From contig NZ_VJZP01000014.1 in the NCBI RefSeq assembly GCF_007097265.1, forward strand, positions 22,569 through 86,568: a stretch of 64,000 bases of DNA, read 5' to 3'. Of the stretch, positions 43,877-52,150 are shown piece after piece. The translations under genes were made by a program, and so were the position numbers. This stretch comes from Flavobacterium gawalongense (GTDB taxonomy: Bacteria; Bacteroidota; Bacteroidia; Flavobacteriales; Flavobacteriaceae). The stretch's first letter is position 1, and the number at the start of each line of letters is the position of its first letter. Under the pieces are notes generated by a model that did no database searches, was not told where the DNA came from, and worked only from the letters and a program-made list of their open reading frames with translations.

Positions 43877-45403
43877 TTATTTATGGAATGGTTTGTTTTG
43901 ATACGCCCCTAAATCAGGAGGTAAAGTTCTTGTGTTTCCTATAACATCCAACGGAATCAGATATGCCGAATTCCCTTTTGCGAAAGCGGCGGAAGTCTCG
44001 TCAATATTGAATTTATTTTGGGAAACATTCAGGAATTTAGGATCTTTATTTAAAAGAATTGCATTGTAATGTGCTGCATCCGTTTCAAATTGATAATCTG
44101 GATTTGTGGTAAATTGGTTGGAAAGATTATCAAATTTAAGCAGGCAATTATTGAATTGGAATGCAAATGTAGCGCCTGTTTTTTTGTTTAAAATCATTTC
44201 GTTGGAGTACGAGCCGTAGATAATACAATTATTGAATGTTGCTTCGGTCAAATCTTTCACTTCCGGAACGGCTCCCAAAATGTAATTACTCACCAAAACC
44301 GCCACTTGTTCTGAGCTGTTCCAGTTGTTGTTGAAAGTACAATGGGTAAATTTATAATTCCCGCCGTACGAACAGGCTAAACTGGCTTGTCCTGCATTAT
44401 TGATAACCATATTTTCGCCATTGATTTTTGCGGTCTGCGCCAAAATGCCATAATTGGCCGAATTATAGATTTGCGTATTTTTTATAGTTGTAGTCGTTCC
44501 GTTATTGTTTTGAATCAGTAATCCTATAGTTCCATTTTTGATGGTAGCATGATTCAATTGATTATTGGTGCTGCCATTCGTAAGCCATATTGTTCCCCAT
44601 TGTCCCGGAACATTTGAATATTCGGGTTCTAATCTATCGCCTTCAAATATGACTTCTTTTTCCAGTTTATCCGTTGTAGATGTTGCTCCATTTATATGTA
44701 TCGATGCATTATTAGATACAATAAGACCTGAATTCGCATGAAAATGAACTCTGGCTCCCGCATCAAAAGTTGCCGTTTTTCCTGAAGGAACGGCAGCGTA
44801 ACCATAAATAACATACGGTTTTTTATTGGAAAACTGCAATTCATTGCCATTTACGGGGTCATTTTCATCGAGATAAAAACCATCAATTTTTTCATCTCCA
44901 ATAGGAAGTGTTTCGGTAGTTCCATCCGTAAAACGTTTTGGATACAGAAAAACAGCATCTTGAATGAGTGTTACCAATTCTACTTTTTGTAAATTTTTGC
45001 CACTATCAAACTGAATTTGGTCGGTGTACAAAAAGGCGGTTGGGTTGGCATCAGCAATATTGACGGTGGTTTCTATGAAAATATACAAACTGTCTTTCGC
45101 TAAAAGATCCACGTTACTGAATATTTTTCCGTCGGTTCCCGTCATTCCATCGACCGTCATTCGGTATTTAGAACTCAATCCTTTTCCTAATTTTATGGTT
45201 GGAATGGTGATGTCATTTTTACTGTGATTGTAGACTTTTAGTCGGTAGGTGCTGGAACCTATGTTTGTAAAAACGGTGTCTAAGTATATGGTGTCTTTGG
45301 AAAAAACCAAATCGCCCGTGCTGGCTACGGTCTCAAAATCAGAACGACAAGCGCAAACAGACAACAATATTCCAATAAAAAATAGTAAAGTTATGGAACG
45401 CAT
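43877..45403 (-). CDS. Lipoprotein with right-handed beta-helix region
   Basis: The start is set at the ATG at 45401-45403 (MRSITLLFFIGILLSVCAC), which gives a lipoprotein signal; the upstream ATG at 45463 adds 20 residues that ruin it. The 508-residue protein has an N-terminal beta-sandwich-like part (VFSKDTIYLDTVFTNIGSSTYRLKVYNHS) and a central parallel beta-helix: VSNNASIHINGATST, WGTIWLTNGSTNNQLNHATI, IGLLIQNNNGTTTTIKNTQI, ASLACSYGGNYKFTHCTFNN. The family is common in Bacteroidota and unnamed. Polysaccharide binding is possible; no catalytic residues are apparent. It is transcribed alone. Confidence 0.8.
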   Translation of the reverse strand: MRSITLLFFIGILLSVCACRSDFETVASTGDLVFSKDTIYLDTVFTNIGSSTYRLKVYNHSKNDITIPTIKLGKGLSSKYRMTVDGMTGTDGKIFSNVDLLAKDSLYIFIETTVNIADANPTAFLYTDQIQFDSGKNLQKVELVTLIQDAVFLYPKRFTDGTTETLPIGDEKIDGFYLDENDPVNGNELQFSNKKPYVIYGYAAVPSGKTATFDAGARVHFHANSGLIVSNNASIHINGATSTTDKLEKEVIFEGDRLEPEYSNVPGQWGTIWLTNGSTNNQLNHATIKNGTIGLLIQNNNGTTTTIKNTQIYNSANYGILAQTAKINGENMVINNAGQASLACSYGGNYKFTHCTFNNNWNSSEQVAVLVSNYILGAVPEVKDLTEATFNNCIIYGSYSNEMILNKKTGATFAFQFNNCLLKFDNLSNQFTTNPDYQFETDAAHYNAILLNKDPKFLNVSQNKFNIDETSAAFAKGNSAYLIPLDVIGNTRTLPPDLGAYQNKPFHK

Positions 45404-45450
45404 TTCGTTAGTTTTTTTGTAAAAATAGGGATTAATTTGAAAAAAAATAA

Positions 45451-45606
45451 CCACAAAAGTCACAAAAGGAAAAGGAAGTCATAAAAGAACGGAAAAGCAA
45501 TGCCGAAAATTTAAGGTCTTTTATTGTTTTATGAAAATATTTAAGAATTAATCATTACAATCTTTTGTTTTTGAAAAGTAATAAGAAGCTTTTGTGCCTT
45601 TTGTGG
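45451..45606. repeat. Inverted repeat of CCACAAAAG-type units
   Basis: CCACAAAAGTCACAAAAG (45451-45468) is inverted at 45589-45606 with one mismatch, separated by 120 bp. Each arm is two 9-bp units (CCACAAAAG, TCACAAAAG). This occupies most of the 307-bp spacer before the thioesterase gene. Confidence 0.8.
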
Positions 45607-45710
45607 TGAAAAACCAAATTATTCTATAGTGACGAAAAATATATATAGTAGTCTGTCGTTTTTTGGTTTAAACATAAGCATACTATTTATACTTTTACAA
45701 AAAAATAAAA

Positions 45711-46148
45711 ATGACTTTCGACAAAGAAAAAATCCTTCAATATTGCAATGAAATCTCAGAAAATACATTGATGAGAACCCTGAATATTGTATATACTGAT
45801 GCAGGAGAAGACTATTTAGTGGCAACAATGCCAGTAAATCCATCGGTGCATCAACCTATGGGATTATTACACGGAGGCGCTTCGGTGGCTTTGGCCGAAA
45901 GTGTGGGAAGTGCGGCATCGATGTTATATGTAAATTCAGAACACAGTGAAGTGCGCGGAATTGAAATATCGGCAAATCATTTGAAAGCAAAACGGGACGG
46001 AATCGTAACGGCAACTGCAAGAATCATACACAAGGGAAGAAGTATTCATCTTTGGGAAATACGAATTACGGATGAAAAGGATAATTTGATTTCGCTTTGT
46101 AAATTGACGAATATGGTTTTGCCAAAGAGAAAAAGTGAAGACAAATAA
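45711..46148 (+). CDS. Hotdog-fold thioesterase, probable DHNA-CoA hydrolase
   Basis: The 145-residue protein is a PaaI/EntH-type hotdog thioesterase: NPSVHQPMGLLHGGASVALA-ESVGSAAS includes the HGG turn and the catalytic glutamate of the E-active subgroup. Its stop codon overlaps the start of menF (TAATG), so the two are translationally coupled. That pairing strongly suggests the 1,4-dihydroxy-2-naphthoyl-CoA hydrolase step (MenI) of menaquinone synthesis, an inference from context. General acyl-CoA thioesterase activity is the alternative. Confidence 0.88.
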   Translation: MTFDKEKILQYCNEISENTLMRTLNIVYTDAGEDYLVATMPVNPSVHQPMGLLHGGASVALAESVGSAASMLYVNSEHSEVRGIEISANHLKAKRDGIVTATARIIHKGRSIHLWEIRITDEKDNLISLCKLTNMVLPKRKSEDK

Positions 46149-47215
46149 TGGAAGCAATTTTAGATAAAGCCAAAAATCAATTGGAGCAAAGTTTACCTTT
46201 TGTATTGTATTGCAAACCCAATTCGGATATGGTAATCGGACTTTTTCAGCAAAATGATGAATTGTATAAAGTTGAAGATTTTACCGAAAAAGGCTTTGCT
46301 TTTGTGTCTTTTGATGGCAATCAAACCTATTTGATTCCTGAAAACCAATCTGAAATAGTTGGTGTTATTTGGGACAAAAAAAAAGTTGACGTTCTTGAAA
46401 GGGAATTTAAGGAACCAAATGGAGCAACCAAAAATAATTTTGAAAGATTGGTTGCCAAAGGAATTCAAGCCATTGAAAATGACGAATTCAAGAAAGTGGT
46501 TTTATCCCGAAAAGAAACAGTTGATTTGGTTGATTTCGATTTGGTTACGACCTTCGAAAAGTTGGTTCAGTTGTATCCCGCTACTTTTGTGTATTGTTTT
46601 TTTCATCCAAAAGTGGGGATCTGGCTTGGTGCTACACCCGAGCAATTGTTAAAAGCCAATGTGAATGTATTTGAGACAATGGCTTTGGCGGGAACTCAAA
46701 AGGATAACGGCTCGGGGGAAATAGTTTGGGATAAAAAAGAGAAGGAAGAACAGCAATATGTTACGGATTATATAGTTTCAGCCTTGCAAGGCGTGGCTTT
46801 GGAAGTTTCGGTTACCAAACCCTACAGTGTCAAAGCGGGAAGTATTTGGCATATAAAAACGGATATATGGGGGGTATTGAATTCGAACTCCAGTTTGCAG
46901 CAAGTAATCAATTTATTGCATCCCACGCCAGCAGTTTGTGGTTTGCCAAAAGATCAATCCAAAGCTTTTATTTTGGAAAATGAAAATTACGGCAGGAGTT
47001 TTTATACCGGTTTTTTGGGGGAATTGAATAGCAGTTTTGCAACAGATTCGGTAAGCTCTAATTTGTTTGTAAATTTGCGCTGTATGCAAATTGTAGATTC
47101 TCAAGCGTATTTGTATATGGGTTGCGGCATCACAAAAGACAGTATTCCGGAAAAGGAGTGGAGCGAAAGCATCAATAAATCAATGACGATGAAAAGGGTT
47201 TTAGATTTCAGATAA
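46148..47215 (+). CDS. menF: Isochorismate synthase
   Basis: This Mg enzyme isomerises chorismate to isochorismate at the entry to menaquinone synthesis. The 355-residue chorismate-binding domain has FKKVVLSRKETVDL, GIWLGATPEQLLKANVNVFE, TMALAGTQKDNGS, SIWHIKTDIWGVL and LLHPTPAVCGLPKDQSKAFI, then ENYGRSFYTGFLGE. The PTPAVCG and R-FYTG motifs separate it from anthranilate synthase. It overlaps the thioesterase stop by one base. Confidence 0.93.
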   Translation: MEAILDKAKNQLEQSLPFVLYCKPNSDMVIGLFQQNDELYKVEDFTEKGFAFVSFDGNQTYLIPENQSEIVGVIWDKKKVDVLEREFKEPNGATKNNFERLVAKGIQAIENDEFKKVVLSRKETVDLVDFDLVTTFEKLVQLYPATFVYCFFHPKVGIWLGATPEQLLKANVNVFETMALAGTQKDNGSGEIVWDKKEKEEQQYVTDYIVSALQGVALEVSVTKPYSVKAGSIWHIKTDIWGVLNSNSSLQQVINLLHPTPAVCGLPKDQSKAFILENENYGRSFYTGFLGELNSSFATDSVSSNLFVNLRCMQIVDSQAYLYMGCGITKDSIPEKEWSESINKSMTMKRVLDFR

Positions 47216-47283
47216 AAGATTTAAAATTTTAGGTCTACAGGAACTTTAAACATTAAACTAAAAAAACATTAAACAAAATTTAG

Positions 47284-48000
47284 ATGAAATTAGACATACT
47301 TGCTTTTGGAGCACATCCGGATGATGTGGAATTAGGTTGTGCAGGAACTATTTTAAAAGAAATTTCGTTAGGGAAAACCGTTGGAATCGTTGATTTGACC
47401 CGCGGTGAATTAGGAACGCGTGGTTCTGCTGAAATTAGAGATAAGGAAGCAAATGCAGCCGCAAAAATTCTAGGCGTTTCAGTACGTGAAAATCTGGAAA
47501 TGCGAGATGGTTTTTTTGTCAATGACGAAAAACACCAGTTGGAAATCATAAAAATGATTCGCAAGTATCAACCGGAAATTGTGTTGTGTAATGCGATTGA
47601 TGACCGTCATATTGATCATGCAAAGGGAAGTAAGTTGGTTTCGGATGCTTGCTTTTTATCGGGATTGAGAAAAATAGAAACTGTAGTTGATGGCGAAAAG
47701 CAAACTGCCTGGAGACCAAAATTAGTCTATCATTATATCCAGTGGAAAAATATAGAACCTGATTTTGTGGTCGATATTACGGGCTTTACCGATAAAAAAA
47801 TCGAATCTATTTTGGCTTACGGCTCCCAGTTTTACGATAAAAACTCAAATGAACCAGTAACGCCTATAACTTCTAAAAACTTCTTGGAAAGCCTAAATTA
47901 TCGCTCACAGGATTTAGGAAGGCTTACCGGACTAGATTATGCCGAAGGTTTTACGGTAGAAAGATATTTGGCAGTCAATAGCTTAGGAGATTTGATATAA
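47284..48000 (+). CDS. bshB1: Bacillithiol biosynthesis deacetylase BshB1
   Basis: This zinc-dependent LmbE-like enzyme deacetylates GlcNAc-malate in bacillithiol synthesis. The 238-residue protein has the metal-binding GAHPDDVELG (about 9-18) and the HIDH motif with DDRHIDHAKGSKLV (about 112), plus the BshB1-specific RGELGTRGSAEIRDKEANAA and SQFYDKNSNEPVTPITSKNF. Bacillithiol is known from Bacteroidota as well as Firmicutes. It lies downstream of menF with a 68-bp gap; a shared transcript is possible. Confidence 0.95.
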   Translation: MKLDILAFGAHPDDVELGCAGTILKEISLGKTVGIVDLTRGELGTRGSAEIRDKEANAAAKILGVSVRENLEMRDGFFVNDEKHQLEIIKMIRKYQPEIVLCNAIDDRHIDHAKGSKLVSDACFLSGLRKIETVVDGEKQTAWRPKLVYHYIQWKNIEPDFVVDITGFTDKKIESILAYGSQFYDKNSNEPVTPITSKNFLESLNYRSQDLGRLTGLDYAEGFTVERYLAVNSLGDLI

Positions 48001-48027
48001 TTTTGCTGTAATTTTTTAAAAAAATTA

Positions 48028-48058
48028 TTTGCAAAAGTAAACTTATGTTGTATATTTG
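48028..48058 (+). promoter_or_regulatory. Promoter of tRNA-His
   Basis: TTTG (48028-48031) and TATATTTG (48051-48058) are 19 bp apart, a textbook match to the Bacteroidota -33/-7 promoter. Transcription would begin only a few bases before the tRNA. Confidence 0.85.
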
Positions 48059-48074
48059 CAACCGCTAAGCAAAT

Positions 48075-48149
48075 GGTGGTTGTAGCTCAGCTGGTTAGAG
48101 CATCGGTTTGTGGTACCGAGGGTCGCCGGTTCGAACCCGGTCATCCACC
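48075..48149 (+). tRNA. tRNA-His (anticodon GTG)
   Basis: The cloverleaf is complete: extra G-1 at 48075, D arm GCTC/GAGC, anticodon stem TCGGT/ACCGA with loop TTGTGGT (GTG at 48110-48112), T arm GCCGG-TTCGAAC-CCGGT and discriminator C73 facing G-1, the tRNA-His identity pair. CCA is not encoded. The acceptor stem GTGGTTG / CATCCAC has a T-T mismatch at 5:68. A strong promoter and a terminator bracket it, so it is a single-tRNA unit. Confidence 0.95.
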
Positions 48150-48159
48150 CAAAAGGCAA

Positions 48160-48188
48160 AAGCCTCGAAGAAATTCGGGGCTTTTTTT
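48160..48188 (+). terminator. Terminator after tRNA-His
   Basis: GCCTCGAA (48162-48169), GAAA loop, TTCGGGGC (48174-48181), then seven T. The stem has one wobble pair. Confidence 0.9.
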
Positions 48189-48564
48189 GTGGAATAAACT
48201 TTCGTGGGATTGCTCGATTTTATTTATTGGCTTGAATATTGTAAAAGAGAAAGCGTATAGTATAAATTAGCGTGATTGAAGAAGTCGTTTAGGTTTTTAT
48301 AATCGAAGAAATGTTTCTGAGAAATTAAATAGCGAATACTTGTGCGAAGGGTTTTTAAGTGGGCACAAGGCAATTAGTGAGAAATATAAATTGAAAATTA
48401 ATTTTAGGAATTGACTGTTTCGTAGTAAGATATTTACGTTTGGGGGATTATTTTTCATTTTTCATTATTCATATATCCTTTTGTATATCTTTGAACACAT
48501 TCACGCCTGATTTTCAAATACTATTTTTACATTCAAAATTTTTAAATATCATTTAACTCTCCAA
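48189..48564. other. Gene-free spacer before the PAS kinase
   Basis: The 376 bp contain no ORF with coding character. The first 90 bp (GGAATAAACTTTCGTGGGATT..., TAGTATAAATTAGC) resemble the spacer after the PAS kinase gene at about 49853-49950 (GGAGTAAATTCTCGTGAGAAC..., TAGCATAAATTAGC), so both may descend from one repeated sequence. A promoter for the kinase should lie here but was not identified. Confidence 0.5.
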
Positions 48565-49761
48565 ATGGAAAACGAGCAAATTAATTCTAAAATTCTTAAA
48601 AGTAATTACATTCCAACTGCTGAGTTTTATAGCCAGATCATAGACAGTTTACAAGATTACTCCATTTTTACTATTGATAATGAATTTGTAATCAACAGCT
48701 GGAGTTCAGGGGCAACAAAAATTTTTGGTTATGAACCGGATGAAATTATTGGAAAACATTTTGATATAATTTTTACAGCAGAAGATATAAAAAATGGTAT
48801 TCCTAAAAATGAAATTGAAACTGCGTTAAAAGAGGGAAGAGCAACGGATAATAGATGGCATATTTGCAAAGACAAAAGTGAATTTTATGCCTATGGTTTA
48901 GTTTTTCCACTTACAGGAATTGATGGAGAGCTGTTAGGATATGTTAAAATTCTACGCGACTTAACGGAAAGAAAAAAATCAGAAGATGCGATAAAAAATT
49001 ATGTAAAAGAACTGGAAGATCTGAACACTCATAAGGAAAGCGTTCTTGCTATACTTTCGCATGATTTGAGAAGCCCATTATCCAGTATTATAGCTACTGC
49101 AGGATATTTGAAATCAAATTTTGAAAGGATGGAGCCAAATACAGTTAAAGAAATGCTTGAGCTCCTTTACAAAGCATCAATTGATGAATTGAATATGTTA
49201 GACTACCTAGTGGAATGGGCAAGAATAAAATACGCAGCAGAAGTATTTTCTCCAAGAAAAATTGAACTGGTCCAGTATGTCCAAAAAGTTTTCGACACTT
49301 TAAATGATACAGCTTCTTTAAATACAATAAATCTTCATCATGAAATTGATGAGAATACTAAAGTCTTTGCTGATGGAAAAATGTTACTTTCCGTTATTCA
49401 GAATATAGTTTCGAATGCTATTAAACATTCACGACCTGGAGGGGAAATTATGGTTTCAGCAAAAACTAAAGATGATAAAATAATAGTTCAGATAAAAGAT
49501 TCCGGTGTTGGTATGTCAAAAGAAATTCAAGACAAACTTTTTACGCCACAAATGAATATTCTTTCAAAAGCTAGAATAGAAAATAAGGGTGCCGGGATTG
49601 GATTATTGTTAGTAAAAGGGTTTTTAGAAAAAAATGGTGGTGAAATATGGGTAGAAAGTATAGAAGGCGAAGGTTCTTCTTTTTATTTTACATTGCCAAT
49701 GGAGAAACCATTATACAAAATAGATAGCGCAGATAAAATTGAGTTTGATGAAACCGCTTAA
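48565..49761 (+). CDS. PAS-domain sensor histidine kinase (orphan)
   Basis: The 398-residue kinase has no membrane helix. A PAS domain (about 20-135) includes INSWSSGATKIFGYEPDEII-GKHFDIIFTAEDI and GYVKILRDLTERK. The HisKA domain (about 160-220) has the phospho-histidine in AILSHDLRSPLSSI. The ATPase domain has N box VIQNIVSNAIKHSRPGGEI, G1 IKDSGVGMS, G2 GAGIGLLLVKGFLEKNGGEI and a C-terminal GEGSSFYFTLP. No regulator gene is adjacent. The PAS sequence gives no clue to a cofactor. It is a single-gene transcript with its own terminator. Confidence 0.94.
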   Translation: MENEQINSKILKSNYIPTAEFYSQIIDSLQDYSIFTIDNEFVINSWSSGATKIFGYEPDEIIGKHFDIIFTAEDIKNGIPKNEIETALKEGRATDNRWHICKDKSEFYAYGLVFPLTGIDGELLGYVKILRDLTERKKSEDAIKNYVKELEDLNTHKESVLAILSHDLRSPLSSIIATAGYLKSNFERMEPNTVKEMLELLYKASIDELNMLDYLVEWARIKYAAEVFSPRKIELVQYVQKVFDTLNDTASLNTINLHHEIDENTKVFADGKMLLSVIQNIVSNAIKHSRPGGEIMVSAKTKDDKIIVQIKDSGVGMSKEIQDKLFTPQMNILSKARIENKGAGIGLLLVKGFLEKNGGEIWVESIEGEGSSFYFTLPMEKPLYKIDSADKIEFDETA

Positions 49762-49827
49762 ATAATGATTCTAAAGTTGAAACATAAAGTATGCAACAGC
49801 TAGTAAAATTAAAGAAAAGATAACTTT

Positions 49828-49853
49828 AAAGTCCACATAAGTGGGCTTTTTTT
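49828..49853 (+). terminator. Terminator after the PAS kinase
   Basis: AAAGTCCAC (49828-49836) pairs with GTGGGCTTT (49841-49849) with one G-T wobble and an ATAA loop, followed by T. Confidence 0.75.
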
Positions 49854-50038
49854 GTGGAGTAAATTCTCGTGAGAACAATTATCTCTTGAGTGTTTTTGGG
49901 TTTAATTGCTATTTTGAGGATTGTAAATAATAGCATAAATTAGCAGTACTTAAAAGCTGTTGTTAGTTTGTATCTGATATAAATTCAGTTGTTTATGGGT
50001 AAAAAATAAAAGGGACACTAATTATAAAATTAAGAAAT

Positions 50039-50896
50039 ATGCCTCAAGACATTTCACCAATTATAGAGCCTGATGAACTAATAGCACTGAATCAGACAAG
50101 TGAATTAATTCTTATTGATGCCAGTAACGGTAGTGGTGTTAAAGAAAATTATGGTGCCGAACATTTAGAAGGCGCTTTGTATGTTGATTTAAATACGCAG
50201 TTAGCCAATATAAACGCAGATGTATCCATAGGAGGCAGGCATCCTTTGCCCACACTTGAACAATTTTCTGAAACTTTAACGAGTCTTGGTATAACGCCTA
50301 CGAGTCATGTAGTGGTTTATGATGATAAAAATGGTTCTAACGCAGCTGCACGGTTTTGGTGGATGCTAAAATCTGTTGGACATAACAAAGTTCAAGTGCT
50401 AGATGGCGGATTGCAAGCGGCTATTAAAGCTGGATTTCCAACAAGCTCAAAAACAGAAATCCCCTTGAAAAAGGAACCGTATAAAATTGAAAAATGGTTG
50501 TTGCCGTTAGCTGATATTTACGAAATTGATAAAGTGTCACAAGATGCTGATTTTCTTGTTGTAGATGTTCGTGATGAGGAACGCTACAATGGAGAAAAAG
50601 AACCTATCGATTTAGTTGCCGGTCATATTCCGGGAGCCATAAACATTCCTTTTACCACTAATTTAGATTCTAATGGGCTTTTCTTATCGCCTGAGGAACT
50701 TAAGGGTAAGTATTTAAAAGAATTTGAGGATAGAGAAGCTGGAAATGTTATTGTGCATTGTGGTTCCGGTGTAACAGCCTGTCATACTCTTTTGGCAATT
50801 GCTTATGCAGGTCTTGAAATCCCAAAATTGTATGTTGGATCTTGGAGCGAGTGGTCCAGAAACAATCGGCCGATAGCAACTTCGAAGAAAAAGTAG
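50039..50896 (+). CDS. Sulfurtransferase (3-mercaptopyruvate type, double rhodanese)
   Basis: The 285-residue protein has two rhodanese folds. The N-terminal one (about 10-130: ELILIDASNGSGVKENYGAE-HLEGALYVDL, GRHPLPTLEQF) lacks the active cysteine. The C-terminal one has the loop CGSGVTACH (about 240), the CGSGVTA form typical of 3-mercaptopyruvate sulfurtransferase rather than thiosulfate rhodanese (CRxGKx). It transfers sulphur from mercaptopyruvate to cyanide or thiols. It lies alone; no sulphur-metabolism genes are adjacent. Confidence 0.9.
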   Translation: MPQDISPIIEPDELIALNQTSELILIDASNGSGVKENYGAEHLEGALYVDLNTQLANINADVSIGGRHPLPTLEQFSETLTSLGITPTSHVVVYDDKNGSNAAARFWWMLKSVGHNKVQVLDGGLQAAIKAGFPTSSKTEIPLKKEPYKIEKWLLPLADIYEIDKVSQDADFLVVDVRDEERYNGEKEPIDLVAGHIPGAINIPFTTNLDSNGLFLSPEELKGKYLKEFEDREAGNVIVHCGSGVTACHTLLAIAYAGLEIPKLYVGSWSEWSRNNRPIATSKKK

Positions 50897-50920
50897 CCGT
50901 TACTGTCTTGATATATAATT

Positions 50921-50947
50921 GTCTTGAAGAAATTCGGGACTTTTTTT
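50921..50947 (+). terminator. Terminator after the sulfurtransferase gene
   Basis: GTCTTGAA (50921-50928), GAAA loop, TTCGGGAC (50933-50940), seven T. It resembles the tRNA-His terminator closely, including the following GGAATA. Confidence 0.85.
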
Positions 50948-51032
50948 GGAATACATAAACAAAAGAAGAGCTTTGGATTCCTTCAAAGCTCTTGTTGTAT
51001 CGGGTTTGCACAAGGGATAGCAGTGGAAATCC

Positions 51033-51112
51033 TTTTTTGTGTCGTTGCGAGGAATGAGCAATCTCACAAAAAAGATTGCAACGTATAGCCCGACCCGCTT
51101 TTTTTCAGCGGG
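51033..51112. repeat. Intergenic repeat-like sequence with hairpins
   Basis: TCGTTGCGAGGAATGAGCAA followed by TCTC resembles the GTTGCGAGGAA-GAAGCAATCTC type of dispersed repeat of Flavobacteria; GCAATCT (51050-51056) is inverted as AGATTGC (51073-51079). CCCGCT (51094-51099) and AGCGGG (51107-51112) form a second hairpin with a T-rich loop. The region lies past the M28 peptidase stop on the minus strand and could also end its transcript. Confidence 0.55.
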
Positions 51113-51131
51113 ATGTGCCCTAATGTTGAAT

Positions 51132-52145
51132 CTATTTTTTATCTACTACTGGACGATTTTCTCTGTTTGACAATTCCCAAGCAATTACAAAAGCAAGTTG
51201 GGTTCTTTTTGTCAAAGCATCAAATTCTATTTTCTCGACTTCATCCGTTTTTTGATGGTAATCAGCGTGAACGCCATTGAAAAGGAATACTGCCGGAATA
51301 CCATGTTTGGCAAAATTATAATGATCAGAACGCTCATAAAAATGATTTGGGTCTTTAGGGTCGTTGTATTTATAATCTAAATCCATTTTGGTATACTTAG
51401 CGTTTGCTATCTTACAAATGTTATCTAAATCAGTTGATAAACGATCCGAGCCAATTAAATACAGATAATTGTTGGTATTCGCATGAGCCTCGTCACGACG
51501 GCCAATCATATCAATGTTGATGTCAGTAATGGTGTTAGCCAAAGGGAACAAAGGGTTTTCTGAGTAGAATCGGGAACCGTGTAAGCCATGCTCTTCACCA
51601 GTTGCGTGAAAAAACATAATAGAACGTTTTGGTCCATGGCCCTCTCTTTTTGCAATTTCGAAAGCTTGTGCAATTTCTAATAAAGCAACTGTTCCGGAAC
51701 CGTCATCGTCGGCACCGTTGTACACTTCACCATCTTTTATACCTACGTGGTCGTAATGCGCCGAAATAACCAGGATTTCGTTTGGCTTTTCGGAACCTTC
51801 GATGTAGGCCCAGACATTCTCGGAATCAGATAAGTTTTCGTTGCGTAAGGCATTCAAGAAAGCTGCGGGGATTTTTTGATAATAATCCGAAGCTCCTTTA
51901 GGAAACGGAATGTTGTTTTTCTTGTATTGATTGATAAGATAAACACCTGCTTTTTTCTGGCCTGCAGATCCTGTTTCGCGCCCTTCCATTGAATCAGCAG
52001 CAACGATGTAAAGATGTGTTTTTAAATCACTGGCCGTGATAGTATTCATGTATTTTGTAGGTTCAACATCAGCAACACTCATCTTTTGGGTAGTGCAGCT
52101 TATGTTTAAAATGAATAAGGAACTTAATAAGGTTATTTTTTTCAT
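51132..52145 (-). CDS. M28-family zinc aminopeptidase, lipoprotein
   Basis: The 337-residue lipoprotein (lipobox ILNISC, Cys16) belongs to peptidase family M28. The co-catalytic zinc ligands are visible in order: ISAHYDHVG (H and bridging D nearby), YNGADDDGSGTVALLEIA (D), FFHATGEEHGLHGS (catalytic and metal glutamates), INIDMIGRRD (D) and FNGVHADYHQKTDEV (H). It probably removes N-terminal residues from peptides in the periplasm. The DUF3667 gene lies 5 bp upstream on the same strand, so the two are cotranscribed. Confidence 0.93.
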   Translation of the reverse strand: MKKITLLSSLFILNISCTTQKMSVADVEPTKYMNTITASDLKTHLYIVAADSMEGRETGSAGQKKAGVYLINQYKKNNIPFPKGASDYYQKIPAAFLNALRNENLSDSENVWAYIEGSEKPNEILVISAHYDHVGIKDGEVYNGADDDGSGTVALLEIAQAFEIAKREGHGPKRSIMFFHATGEEHGLHGSRFYSENPLFPLANTITDINIDMIGRRDEAHANTNNYLYLIGSDRLSTDLDNICKIANAKYTKMDLDYKYNDPKDPNHFYERSDHYNFAKHGIPAVFLFNGVHADYHQKTDEVEKIEFDALTKRTQLAFVIAWELSNRENRPVVDKK

Positions 52146-52150
52146 GTTTT

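Noticed and set aside
45404..45463. A 20-codon N-terminal extension of the beta-helix lipoprotein
   Set aside because: The internal ATG gives a normal lipoprotein signal; the extension contains a second unrelated hydrophobic stretch.
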